Shown here: piece after piece, positions 8,956 through 17,045 of the stretch | Position numbering within the stretch: the stretch's first letter is position 1 | How the letters are laid out: each line of letters opens with the position of its first letter | Assembly: GCF_018304945.1 (NCBI RefSeq) | Contig: NZ_JAGQEE010000003.1 | Coordinates: 186,001-250,000 of the forward strand | Direction: 5' to 3' | Source: Collimonas humicola | Lineage (GTDB): Bacteria; Pseudomonadota; Gammaproteobacteria; Burkholderiales; Burkholderiaceae_D | Length of the DNA stretch: 64,000 nt | Notes under the pieces: model-generated | Seen by the model: the letters and a program-made list of their open reading frames with translations, nothing else | Databases searched by the model: none | What the model was told of the DNA's origin: nothing | Translations under genes and position numbers: made by a program

Positions 8956-10040
8956 CAGCCAAATCTCCGCATGGCCAGGCCGCAAGCAACCAGATAGGAC
9001 GGCGCATCCATGCGCAATTGTTTTTCACGTACGTTAGGCCCCAGTTGCATGCCGGTAAACGGGCTCACCACCGAGGTGGAAATCTTGGCGCGCCCTGCCA
9101 CCACCTCGACCAGGCCGGGGATAGTGGCGCAACCGCCAGCCAGGAACAGCTGGTCGAGCCGGGTATACGGTGTCGAAGTAAAGAAGAACTGGATCGCACG
9201 CGTGACTTCCAGCGCAGCGCTTTCCAGGAAGGGATTGAGGACTTCCTGCTCGTAACCCTCAGGCAGGTCGCCATTGCGTTTCTTGGTATCAGCCTCCTCG
9301 TACGACAGGCCGTAAGCGCGCACGATGTCCTGGGTCAGCTGATTGCCGCCAAACGGCTGTTCACGCTCGTAGATCAGCTGGCCGTCCAGCAGCGCCGAGA
9401 CATGCGTGGTCTGGGTGCCGATCTGGAACAGGCCGACGATCTGGCCCTGTCCGGCTTTCGGCAACTGCCCGATGATACGGTTGATGGCCGCGCGCGCCGC
9501 ATACGATTCGATATCCATCACGGTCGGCTTGAGGCCTGCGGCTTCCGCCACCGCTACCCGATCCTCGACCTTTTCCTTGCGGGTCGCCGCCAGCAGGACT
9601 TCGACATCGTCCGGCGAATGCTGGGCCGGCCCGATCACGTCGAAATCGAGACTGACTTCGTCCAGTGCAAACGGAATATATTGGCTCGCCTCGGATTCAA
9701 CCTGCATCTCCAGCTCTTCTTCCAGCATGCCGCTGGCTAGAATGATTTTCTTGGTGATGACAGATGCCGGCGGCATGCCCAGGGCTACCAGCTTGGTGCT
9801 GGAGCCGCTTTTCTTCCACAGCCGGCGGATGACTTCCGTGACTTGCTCGATATTTTCAATATTGCCATCCACCACCGCTCCCCGCGGCAGTGGTTCAGAG
9901 GCGTAGCGGTCAAGACGCAGTTGATCCTTGCCGGTTTCCGACAATTCGACCAATCTGACACCTGACGTGCTGATATCGATCCCCACCAGCGGCGGGTTCT
10001 TTTTACCGATCAGCGATCCTAGATCTAATGCCAAGAGCAT
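8955..10040 (-). CDS. pilM: Type IV pilus actin-like ATPase PilM
   Basis: The 361-residue cytoplasmic actin/FtsA-like protein has the phosphate-binding start PLVGIDISTSGVRLVEL and the later nucleotide-pocket loop LFLAGGCATIPG. It anchors PilN on the cytoplasmic face. The start at 10040 (MLLALDLGSLIGKK) fits family length; the 14 upstream in-frame codons are probably leader. It is the first gene of pilMNOPQ-aroKB-dgt and is divergent from mrcA across a 438-bp gap. Confidence 0.94.
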   Translation of the reverse strand: MLLALDLGSLIGKKNPPLVGIDISTSGVRLVELSETGKDQLRLDRYASEPLPRGAVVDGNIENIEQVTEVIRRLWKKSGSSTKLVALGMPPASVITKKIILASGMLEEELEMQVESEASQYIPFALDEVSLDFDVIGPAQHSPDDVEVLLAATRKEKVEDRVAVAEAAGLKPTVMDIESYAARAAINRIIGQLPKAGQGQIVGLFQIGTQTTHVSALLDGQLIYEREQPFGGNQLTQDIVRAYGLSYEEADTKKRNGDLPEGYEQEVLNPFLESAALEVTRAIQFFFTSTPYTRLDQLFLAGGCATIPGLVEVVAGRAKISTSVVSPFTGMQLGPNVREKQLRMDAPSYLVACGLAMRRFG

Positions 10041-10478
10041 TTCTCCCGAGTATGTATTATTTGGGGAACATTCTGCCTGCAAGGCGGTCGCATTAGCGGA
10101 ATACCGTCTCGAAGTTAGGAAAAACCTGTAAAACAGGGCTTACAGCAATGTTAAATTTTATAAGGTGAAATCGTAGCAATAAGAGGGCACTGCTGTAAAG
10201 AAATTTTCCTGAGGGCAATTGTTTAACTGTTACGGAATATTGCTTCACAGCGACTCCATTCATACTATTTTGGTTTTGTCCGACAATTTCTGTCTGAATT
10301 TCGCAACGTAATTTGCGCTCAAGCAAGAACGCATGATGCAGAGCAAGTTTTGAGCCATGGGCGTGTTGTCACTCTCGCCAGCGGATGAATTGACTCAGCA
10401 CAACTTGACATTCCCTTATCAGACGCATGCGCTGTGCCGCTATAATGCGTGGCATCATCTTTCATAAAAACGCATCGC
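10041..10478. other. Divergent intergenic region pilM / mrcA
   Basis: This 438-bp gap holds no plausible gene. It is AT-richer than its flanks and should contain the pil operon promoter on the minus strand and the mrcA promoter on the plus strand. A TATAAA lies on the minus strand near 10160, but no convincing -35 accompanies it. Confidence 0.6.
10441..10446 (+). promoter_or_regulatory. Putative -10 box (TATAAT) for mrcA
   Basis: A perfect TATAAT lies 33 bp before the mrcA ATG at 10479. The -35 is weak (TTATCA at 10416 with a 19-bp spacer). It overlaps the in-frame GTG at 10449, which argues that the GTG is not the start codon. Confidence 0.45.
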
Positions 10479-12848
10479 ATGACGCCTCCAGATACAGCCA
10501 GCGACACCCCTCAAAATCCTCCTGCGCGCCGCCGCATGCCGCTCGTGCTGCGCCTGGTGCTTGGTGTTTTCGGGCTGATTGCCGGCCTGGTCGCGATCGG
10601 CTGCCTGACTTTTTTCCTGATGCTGGCGATGGCCTATCCGAATCTGCCGGAACTGGATTCGCTGACTGATTACAAACCCAAGATTCCATTGCGTATTTTT
10701 TCAGCGGACGGCGTGCTGATCGGCGAATTCGGAGAAGAACGGCGCAGCCTGGTGCACATCAACGAAATTCCGGACGTCATGAAGAAGGCCGTGCTGGCGA
10801 TCGAGGACGACCGCTTCTACCAGCATGGCGGCGTCGATTACCAGGGCATCCTGCGCGCCAGCTTTTCCAACATGACTGGCGGCGGCGGCGGCGCCAGCAC
10901 CATCACCCAGCAGGTCGCCCGGAATTTTTTCCTGACCAGCAACGAGCCGACCTTCTTCCAGAAGGCCTCGCGCAAATTCCTGTATGAAATTCCGCTGGCC
11001 TGGAAAATTGAACGCAACCTGACCAAAGACCAGATCCTCGAGGTGTACATGAACCAGATTTATCTGGGGCAGCGCGCCTACGGCTTCGCCTCGGCGGCGC
11101 AAATCTATTTCGGCAAGCGGCTGCAGGACATCACCACCGCCGAGGCGGCGATGCTGGCCGGCCTGCCCAAGGCGCCGTCGGCCAACAATCCGGTTGTCAA
11201 TCCGAAGCGGGCAACGGTGCGCCAGCAATACATCCTGCTGCGCATGCTGCAGCTCGGCTACATCACGGAAGCACAGTACGAACAGGCCAAGAACGAAACC
11301 CTGCATATCAAGACCGGCGCCAGCGAATTCGGCATCCATGCCGAATTCGTGTCGGAAATGGCGCGCCAGCTGGTCTATGAGCAGTTCAAGGAAAACACCT
11401 ACACGCGCGGCCTCAACGTCTTCACCACCATCACCAAGGCCGACCAGGATGCGGCCTATATCGCCCTGCGGCGTGGCGTCATGGATTACGAGAAGCGGCG
11501 CGGCTATCGCGGCCCCGAGGGTTTCATGGAAATCCCGGACACCACCAAGGAAGCCGCCGAAGATGCGATCGAAGTGGAACTGGCCGACCATCCGGACAGC
11601 GATGAAATCGTCGCCGCCGTGGTGCTGGAGGCAACACCCAAGCTGGTGCGCGCGGTGCTGTCTTCCGGCCAGGAAATCAGCATCAGCGGCGCCGGCCTCA
11701 GCATCGCCACCAACCTGCTGAGCGACAAGGCGCCGCCGCAGCGCAAGGTCAAGCGCGGCGCCATTATCCGCGTCATGCTGGAAGGGAAAAACTGGAGCAT
11801 CACCCAGATGCCTGCGGTGGAATCGGCCTTCATCGCCGCCGACACCAAGGATGGCGCCATCCGCGCCCTGATCGGCGGCTTCGATTTCAACCGCAACAAA
11901 TTCAATCACGTGACCCAGGCCTGGCGCCAGCCGGGATCGTCCTTCAAGCCCTTCATCTATTCAGCCTCGCTGGAAAAAGGCCTGTCGCCGGCCACCGTCA
12001 TCAACGACGCGCCGCTGACCTATGGCGGCGGCCAGACCGGCGGCCAGATCTGGCAACCCAAGAACTACGGCAACAAGTATGAAGGGCCGATGAGCATGCG
12101 CAAGGCCCTGACCAAGTCGAAAAACGTGGTCTCGGTACGCATTCTTGACAAGATCGGTGCCAAGTATGGGCAGGAGTATGTGACGCGTTTTGGCTTTGAT
12201 GCTGACAAAAATCCGCCATACCTGACCCTGGCCCTGGGTGCCGGCGCGGTGACGCCGCTGCAAATGGTCGGCGGCTACGCCGTCTTTGCCAACGGCGGCT
12301 ACAAAGTCAGCCCTTATATCATCAGCAAGATCACTGACGCCAACGGCAATGTGTTGTCGCAAGTGCACCCCGACACTGCCGGCAACGAAGCCAATCGCAT
12401 CATCGATCCGCGCAATGCCTATCTGATGGACAGCATGATGCGCGACGTGGTCCGCTACGGTACCGCCGCCAAGGCGATGTCGCTCAACCGCACCGACCTG
12501 GCCGGCAAGACCGGCACCACCAATGACTCGCTGGATGCCTGGTTTGCCGGTTACCAGCCGTCGCTGGTAGCAGTCGGCTGGATGGGCTACGACCAGCCGC
12601 GCAGCCTGGGCGACAAGGAAACCGGCGGCGGCCTGGCGCTGCCGATCTGGATCAGTTTCATGCAGCAGGCCTTGAAAGGCGTACCGACGGAAGACCGCGT
12701 AGTGCCGGATGGCCTGATCCATTCCGGCGGCGAATACTATTACGCGGAATACCCGCCGGGAGTCGCCACCCAAAATCTGGGCGGCGGCACCACCGCGCCG
12801 ACGGAAGAAGAAAAAGCCCGGGACGAGGTCAAGAACGAGTTGTTCTGA
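10479..12848 (+). CDS. mrcA: Penicillin-binding protein 1A (bifunctional transglycosylase/transpeptidase)
   Basis: The 789-residue class A PBP polymerises and crosslinks peptidoglycan. An N-terminal membrane anchor (about residues 25-50) is followed by a GT51 glycosyltransferase domain (EDDRFYQHGG, GASTITQQVARN, LEVYMNQIYLG) and a transpeptidase domain with SSFK (nucleophile near Ser487), SKN and KTGT. A linker insertion between the domains (about 270-470) resembles the PBP1A OB region. The ATG at 10479 is preferred over the GTG at 10449, which falls in the likely -10 box. The order mrcA divergent to pilM is conserved in beta- and gammaproteobacteria. Confidence 0.95.
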   Translation: MTPPDTASDTPQNPPARRRMPLVLRLVLGVFGLIAGLVAIGCLTFFLMLAMAYPNLPELDSLTDYKPKIPLRIFSADGVLIGEFGEERRSLVHINEIPDVMKKAVLAIEDDRFYQHGGVDYQGILRASFSNMTGGGGGASTITQQVARNFFLTSNEPTFFQKASRKFLYEIPLAWKIERNLTKDQILEVYMNQIYLGQRAYGFASAAQIYFGKRLQDITTAEAAMLAGLPKAPSANNPVVNPKRATVRQQYILLRMLQLGYITEAQYEQAKNETLHIKTGASEFGIHAEFVSEMARQLVYEQFKENTYTRGLNVFTTITKADQDAAYIALRRGVMDYEKRRGYRGPEGFMEIPDTTKEAAEDAIEVELADHPDSDEIVAAVVLEATPKLVRAVLSSGQEISISGAGLSIATNLLSDKAPPQRKVKRGAIIRVMLEGKNWSITQMPAVESAFIAADTKDGAIRALIGGFDFNRNKFNHVTQAWRQPGSSFKPFIYSASLEKGLSPATVINDAPLTYGGGQTGGQIWQPKNYGNKYEGPMSMRKALTKSKNVVSVRILDKIGAKYGQEYVTRFGFDADKNPPYLTLALGAGAVTPLQMVGGYAVFANGGYKVSPYIISKITDANGNVLSQVHPDTAGNEANRIIDPRNAYLMDSMMRDVVRYGTAAKAMSLNRTDLAGKTGTTNDSLDAWFAGYQPSLVAVGWMGYDQPRSLGDKETGGGLALPIWISFMQQALKGVPTEDRVVPDGLIHSGGEYYYAEYPPGVATQNLGGGTTAPTEEEKARDEVKNELF

Positions 12849-12860
12849 CAGAAAGCGTCA

Positions 12861-12880
12861 GGCGGGCGCGATTGCCCGCC
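12861..12880. terminator. Hairpin between convergent mrcA and DUF2827 gene
   Basis: GGCGGGC and GCCCGCC flank a 6-nt loop in the 41-bp gap between two converging genes. The following plus-strand tract (TTGGCAGCTTT) is only weakly T-rich, so efficiency is uncertain. Confidence 0.6.
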
Positions 12881-12889
12881 TTGGCAGCT

Positions 12890-14026
12890 TTAATTTGAAT
12901 ACAGGTCCAGCAAGCGCCGGGTGTAGATCTCTATATTCTCCGGCGAGCTGGCATCCAGCGCGCGCAACAAGGTCTGCGCATTGCGCCGGTAATCCTCCAG
13001 CTGCGCATCATGCGTGGCAAACGCCCGCAATACTGCCTGCCCGCCTTGGTAGGAATCGAATTCCGGATAGTAATAGCCGTAATCCTTGATGAATTCCGAG
13101 TTGTGGATCAGCGGATAGCCGCCGTACAGGGCTTCGTAGTACAGGTAATTCTGGCCGTTTTCCCAATGATGGGAAATGATGCAGTCGCCAAAATTGGCCA
13201 TGAATTCATACACCGCAAAGCGTCCTTCAAATGAAGCCAGGCCATGGTTAACCACATCCAGCGAGCGGGCGAAATGCGAAAACTTGAGATGTTCTTTCAG
13301 GTGCAAGGTATTGCAAACCCGCAGATATTCCAGGAAGCCCGGTTGCGCGCGGTACGCTTCCTCGCAGGCCAGCATCGGCAGCAGCGAGGTTTTCACCATG
13401 CAGACATTCGGCTCGAAACTGCAGACCCGCCAGCGCGGCTTGCCCGGCTGGTAGCCATAGCTGAGATGCGCCGGCAGTGTGGCGATGCCCTTGGCGAAAA
13501 ACAGCGGCGTCCACAGATGCGGCACGATATGCACCGGCGCACGCGCCATCAGGCCGAAATAATCCTTGCAGCTGCGCTCGTACTCCGGCAGGGTCCACAC
13601 GGCGTCGTAGGGCTTGTCGCTGCACAGGCCGCCGTGCGGCTTGTTGAACATGGCGCGCTCGATATCGATCACATAGTCGTTGCCGACCCGCATCCAGGCG
13701 TAACGGCCGCCGCGCTCGCGGAACTGGCGCACCCACTCTTCGCTCAGCTGGGCGCTCATTTCCACAACCACATCCAGGGTATTCATGGCCTCTTCCAGGC
13801 CGATCATCGCTATCCCCAGGTCGCCCAGCATCATGGCGTCGCTGACCTGTTCGGTGGAGCCATCCAGCACCAGCACCGCCTGCTCGACCGCGGGCGACTG
13901 ATTGAATAGCTGCACCAGGAAGGCGCAGTTCTGGAAAATCCCGTTTTCCCATATCGATTGCTGCCCCGATCGCACATACAGGGTGACGCCTACGCGTAGT
14001 TTACGTTGCGGAAGAGGAGCGCTCAT
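12890..14026 (-). CDS. DUF2827 family protein, predicted GT-B-like glycosyltransferase (paralogue 3 of 3)
   Basis: This 378-residue protein has no signal peptide or membrane segment. Three blocks are shared with its two neighbours: the N-terminal GVTL...SIWENGIFQN, central FEPNVCMVK...CEEAYR, and C-terminal SHHWENGQNYLYYEALYGGY followed by PLIHNSE. The last block resembles the E-x7-E donor-sugar motif of GT4-type GT-B enzymes (here E-x8-E, then G-x-PL). I recognise the family as DUF2827, common in Burkholderiales and without assigned function. It overlaps the upstream paralogue by 4 bp (ATGA), so the pair is coupled. Glycosyltransferase activity is inferred from the motif only. Confidence 0.75.
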   Translation of the reverse strand: MSAPLPQRKLRVGVTLYVRSGQQSIWENGIFQNCAFLVQLFNQSPAVEQAVLVLDGSTEQVSDAMMLGDLGIAMIGLEEAMNTLDVVVEMSAQLSEEWVRQFRERGGRYAWMRVGNDYVIDIERAMFNKPHGGLCSDKPYDAVWTLPEYERSCKDYFGLMARAPVHIVPHLWTPLFFAKGIATLPAHLSYGYQPGKPRWRVCSFEPNVCMVKTSLLPMLACEEAYRAQPGFLEYLRVCNTLHLKEHLKFSHFARSLDVVNHGLASFEGRFAVYEFMANFGDCIISHHWENGQNYLYYEALYGGYPLIHNSEFIKDYGYYYPEFDSYQGGQAVLRAFATHDAQLEDYRRNAQTLLRALDASSPENIEIYTRRLLDLYSN

Positions 14027-15168
14027 GGCTTGCCCTCCACGCTGAATTGAAGTCTTTTCACAAATGCATCCACGTTATCAGGGTGTGCGGGGTCGAGCTT
14101 GCGCAGATAGGCTGCGCCGGCTTTCTTATAGTCGTCCCAGAATTCCGGCTCCTGGCGCCAGGCGTCTAGCATGGCCTGGCCGCCGATGCTGGCTTCGAAA
14201 TGCGGATAGTAGATGCCGATGCCGTCGGCCGCCAGATACTCCGAATTGTGGATCAGCGGATAGCCGCCGTACAAGGCGTCGTAGTAGAGATAATTCAAGC
14301 CGCATTCCCACTGGTGCGACACCACCGCATTCATCTTGTGCTGCGCCATGCATTCGACAAACGCCACGCGCGGCTCGTAAGAAGCCTTGTGGTCGCGGGT
14401 CAGGTCGAGATTGATGGCGAAGCGGTTAAAAGTTGGATGCTCTTTCATCTGCACCGTATTCATCACCATCATCATGCTCACCGAGCGCTGGTCCAGGCGG
14501 TAGGCCTGTTCGCATACCAGCATCGGAATGAAACCGCTTTTGACGACGGAAATATTCGGCTCGAAAATAGCCGCGCGCCAGCCCGGCCGGTCGGCGCCGC
14601 TGCTGGGCTGATAGCCGAACTGATGGCCATCCTTTTCAACTGCGTCGATCTGCTTCTGGATAAACAGCGGCGACCAGATGTGCGGCACCGCAATCACCGG
14701 CACCCGCGACACCGTGCGCAGCAGCGGTCCGCTGGCCTTCATGTGATGCGGCAGGGTCCAGATTTCATGCCACGGCGTACCGTTGAAAATCTGGCCGCTG
14801 GGACCGTCGAACATCGGCGCCTCGGCATTGTCGGCATAAGTATGGCCGACGAAAAACGTGATGATCTTGACGCCCAGGGCACGCACATGGTGCAGCCATG
14901 GCAGCGGCAGCTGCGCGCCCATCTCGATGACCACGTCCAGCTCGTGGGTGACATCGGCTGGCCTCACCAGCGGAGCGTTAAGACCTTCCAGTCCCATATC
15001 CGCCGGCATGTGGTCAAGGTCGCCGCCGTTCAGCAGGAACACCTTGCCGACCTGTGGACTCTGCTGCAGCAGCATCACCAGGAACGCCAGGTTCTGATTG
15101 AGGCCATTCGACCAGAGCTGCGCTCCCTGGACGACGAAGACGGAAACGCCTACATTGATTTTTTTCAT
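14023..15168 (-). CDS. DUF2827 family protein, predicted GT-B-like glycosyltransferase (paralogue 2 of 3)
   Basis: The 381-residue protein is clearly homologous to the genes on both sides. Shared blocks are LWSNGLNQNLAFLVMLLQQS, EPNISVVKSGFIPMLVCEQA and SHQWECGLNYLYYDALYGGY followed by PLIHNSE. The presumed donor-site motif is E-x8-D. It is soluble by sequence. It lies 30 bp downstream of paralogue 1 and overlaps paralogue 3 by 4 bp. Substrate and acceptor cannot be told from the sequence. Confidence 0.75.
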   Translation of the reverse strand: MKKINVGVSVFVVQGAQLWSNGLNQNLAFLVMLLQQSPQVGKVFLLNGGDLDHMPADMGLEGLNAPLVRPADVTHELDVVIEMGAQLPLPWLHHVRALGVKIITFFVGHTYADNAEAPMFDGPSGQIFNGTPWHEIWTLPHHMKASGPLLRTVSRVPVIAVPHIWSPLFIQKQIDAVEKDGHQFGYQPSSGADRPGWRAAIFEPNISVVKSGFIPMLVCEQAYRLDQRSVSMMMVMNTVQMKEHPTFNRFAINLDLTRDHKASYEPRVAFVECMAQHKMNAVVSHQWECGLNYLYYDALYGGYPLIHNSEYLAADGIGIYYPHFEASIGGQAMLDAWRQEPEFWDDYKKAGAAYLRKLDPAHPDNVDAFVKRLQFSVEGKP

Positions 15169-15198
15169 GGATGGGGAAAAATTAAGAACCGTTTCAGA

Positions 15199-16341
15199 TC
15201 ACGCGATCGGCTGTTCAAGCAATGCTGTCAACAGCCGTTCATATTCTGCTGTCACCTCAGGGCAGCCCGGCAGGTAACGTCCAAGCAGCTGCCGCTGGCG
15301 CGCCTGATACTCCTGCCAGCCCTGGTCGTGCGCAGTCAACACGTCGAGCAGCTGGCGGCAGCCGTTCTGCACGCTGTTGCCCTCATAGTAGTAGCCGAGA
15401 TCGCTGCACATGTAAGCGTTATGCACCAGCGGATAACCTTGCCAGCAAACGTCGAAGTAAAAATAATTCAGGGCGTTTTCGATCTGGTGGGAAATCACCA
15501 CATCGGTCATCTCGCTCAGGAATTGCGGGGTGTCGTAACGCCCAAGGAACACCGCCTTGTGCTGGCGCACGATATCCAGCTGGTTCATCACCGCGATGAA
15601 TTCCTTGCTTTCGCGCGCCAGCCGCTCGGCATTGGTTACCTGCAGGATCTCGATATCTTGCGGCCGCTGCCGATAGGCTTCTTCCGCGATGAAAGCCGGA
15701 TACATGCAGAATTTCACGATATCGTTATTCGGCTCCATCACGGTTAAGCGCTTGGCGCCGGCGGCACGCGGGCGGTATTCGCCGTGGTTTTCAAATCCCT
15801 GGCTGCGCTGGTCGACGAAGATCGGATCCCAGACGAACGGCGCCACCTGCGCCGGCCGGCGGCGCAAAGTTTCGAAGTAGGACTGGCTGTTGGTGGCGAC
15901 CTGCGGCACCATCCAGATGGCATCGTAGCGCTGGTTGACGAACAGGTCGTAGCCCCATAGCGGCCGGTTGAACAGGATCGATTGCATCACGTGCACGTAT
16001 TCGAAACCGCAACAGTAAGATATCAGGCGGCATCCTTGCGTCTTCAGGTAAGCAGTCTGGTCGGCGCTGACCTGACCGCCGAGTTCAATCAGCACATCCA
16101 GGTTATCCTTGGCCTGCTCGAAGGCCACCGTCGGCCAGCGCGCCTGGTCCCAAGGCAAGGCCGCAGTGATGGCGATCGCCGTCGTGTTCACCAGGTGCAC
16201 CGAGGTCACGCTGGGGCAATGCTTTAATGCTTCGGCCAGATACACGGCATTCTGCTTGATGCCGTTGTTCCACAGGGATTCGTTTTCCTGGTGCAAGCCG
16301 ATGGTGATGCCGATCCGCACAGTGCGAGGTGAATGGTTCAT
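15199..16341 (-). CDS. DUF2827 family protein, predicted GT-B-like glycosyltransferase (paralogue 1 of 3)
   Basis: The 380-residue protein is the most diverged of the trio but keeps SLWNNGIKQNAVYLAEALK, MEPNNDIVKFCMYP...EEAYR and SHQIENALNYFYFDVCWQGY followed by PLVHN. The donor-like motif is E-x8-D. The annotated ATG has no clear Shine-Dalgarno. It lies 56 bp downstream of a gene for a small exported protein on the same strand, so it is probably part of one five-gene unit. Confidence 0.73.
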   Translation of the reverse strand: MNHSPRTVRIGITIGLHQENESLWNNGIKQNAVYLAEALKHCPSVTSVHLVNTTAIAITAALPWDQARWPTVAFEQAKDNLDVLIELGGQVSADQTAYLKTQGCRLISYCCGFEYVHVMQSILFNRPLWGYDLFVNQRYDAIWMVPQVATNSQSYFETLRRRPAQVAPFVWDPIFVDQRSQGFENHGEYRPRAAGAKRLTVMEPNNDIVKFCMYPAFIAEEAYRQRPQDIEILQVTNAERLARESKEFIAVMNQLDIVRQHKAVFLGRYDTPQFLSEMTDVVISHQIENALNYFYFDVCWQGYPLVHNAYMCSDLGYYYEGNSVQNGCRQLLDVLTAHDQGWQEYQARQRQLLGRYLPGCPEVTAEYERLLTALLEQPIA

Positions 16342-16397
16342 AGCGTTGATTCAAATAAAAAATCGTACGAAGTAAGCAAGGGCGTCACTCAGGGGCG

Positions 16398-17045
16398 TCA
16401 CTTACGCGCCGGCACCGACATTTTTGTCTGCTCGGTCCAGTTGTACTGCACGTAGCGCCGGATGATCAGGCAGCCCGGCGGCGAATCCACCAGCGATACA
16501 GAACCGCCTGGTTCGGTAGGCGACACATACACCGTGAAGGTCGGCAGCAATGGCGTGGCGCTGTACCCTTTCAGTTCTGTCTCGGCAATGCTCTTGCATG
16601 AGTAGGGCGCAATCGAAATACGTTCGGCAGAGACAGAACAGGCACCGCCATCCTGCGGTACCGCCGTGATCGACACTGCCGCCGAAGCACCGGCATATTC
16701 GATGCCGGTAAGCGAAAAGAACGGCCCCTTGTCAGGATGGGCGCGATCCCAGTCGACCAGCACATCATGGGCGCCGGTGCCTGTGATGGCCAATGCCGAC
16801 AGGCGGTTGATCGCCGGCTGGCACTGTTTGACGCCGACGCTGCGGGCGGCTTCCGCCAGCAGGTTTTTCGGTCCGGCGGCAGCGGCCTTGTTGCCCGGCA
16901 GGTCGGCGCGCATTTGCCCATGTGCGGCTGGCGTCATCCCCAGAACGATGCAAAGCAACGCCAGCCAGGGCTGCCGGCATACGGTGTTTAAACGTGTTGA
17001 ATTACTTAATCTGCTTGTTGCAAAAATATCTGGTGCATGCGTCAT
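16398..17045 (-). CDS. Exported protein of unknown function
   Basis: The 215-residue protein has a signal peptide (WLALLCIVLGMTPAAHG, cleavage near residue 43 before QMRADL). The mature part of about 170 residues has a probable beta-rich C-terminal half and four cysteines that could form disulfides (contexts VKQCQPA, GGACSVS, YSCKS, PGCLII). I recognise no family. Its ATG shares one base with the stop of the MORN-repeat gene (TGATG), so the two are translationally coupled and may act together in the envelope. Confidence 0.7.
   Translation of the reverse strand: MTHAPDIFATSRLSNSTRLNTVCRQPWLALLCIVLGMTPAAHGQMRADLPGNKAAAAGPKNLLAEAARSVGVKQCQPAINRLSALAITGTGAHDVLVDWDRAHPDKGPFFSLTGIEYAGASAAVSITAVPQDGGACSVSAERISIAPYSCKSIAETELKGYSATPLLPTFTVYVSPTEPGGSVSLVDSPPGCLIIRRYVQYNWTEQTKMSVPARK

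Noticed and set aside
10405-10446. TTGACA at 10405 paired with TATAAT at 10441 as one mrcA promoter
   Set aside because: The spacer is 30 bp, far outside the 16-18 bp range, so only the -10 box was reported.
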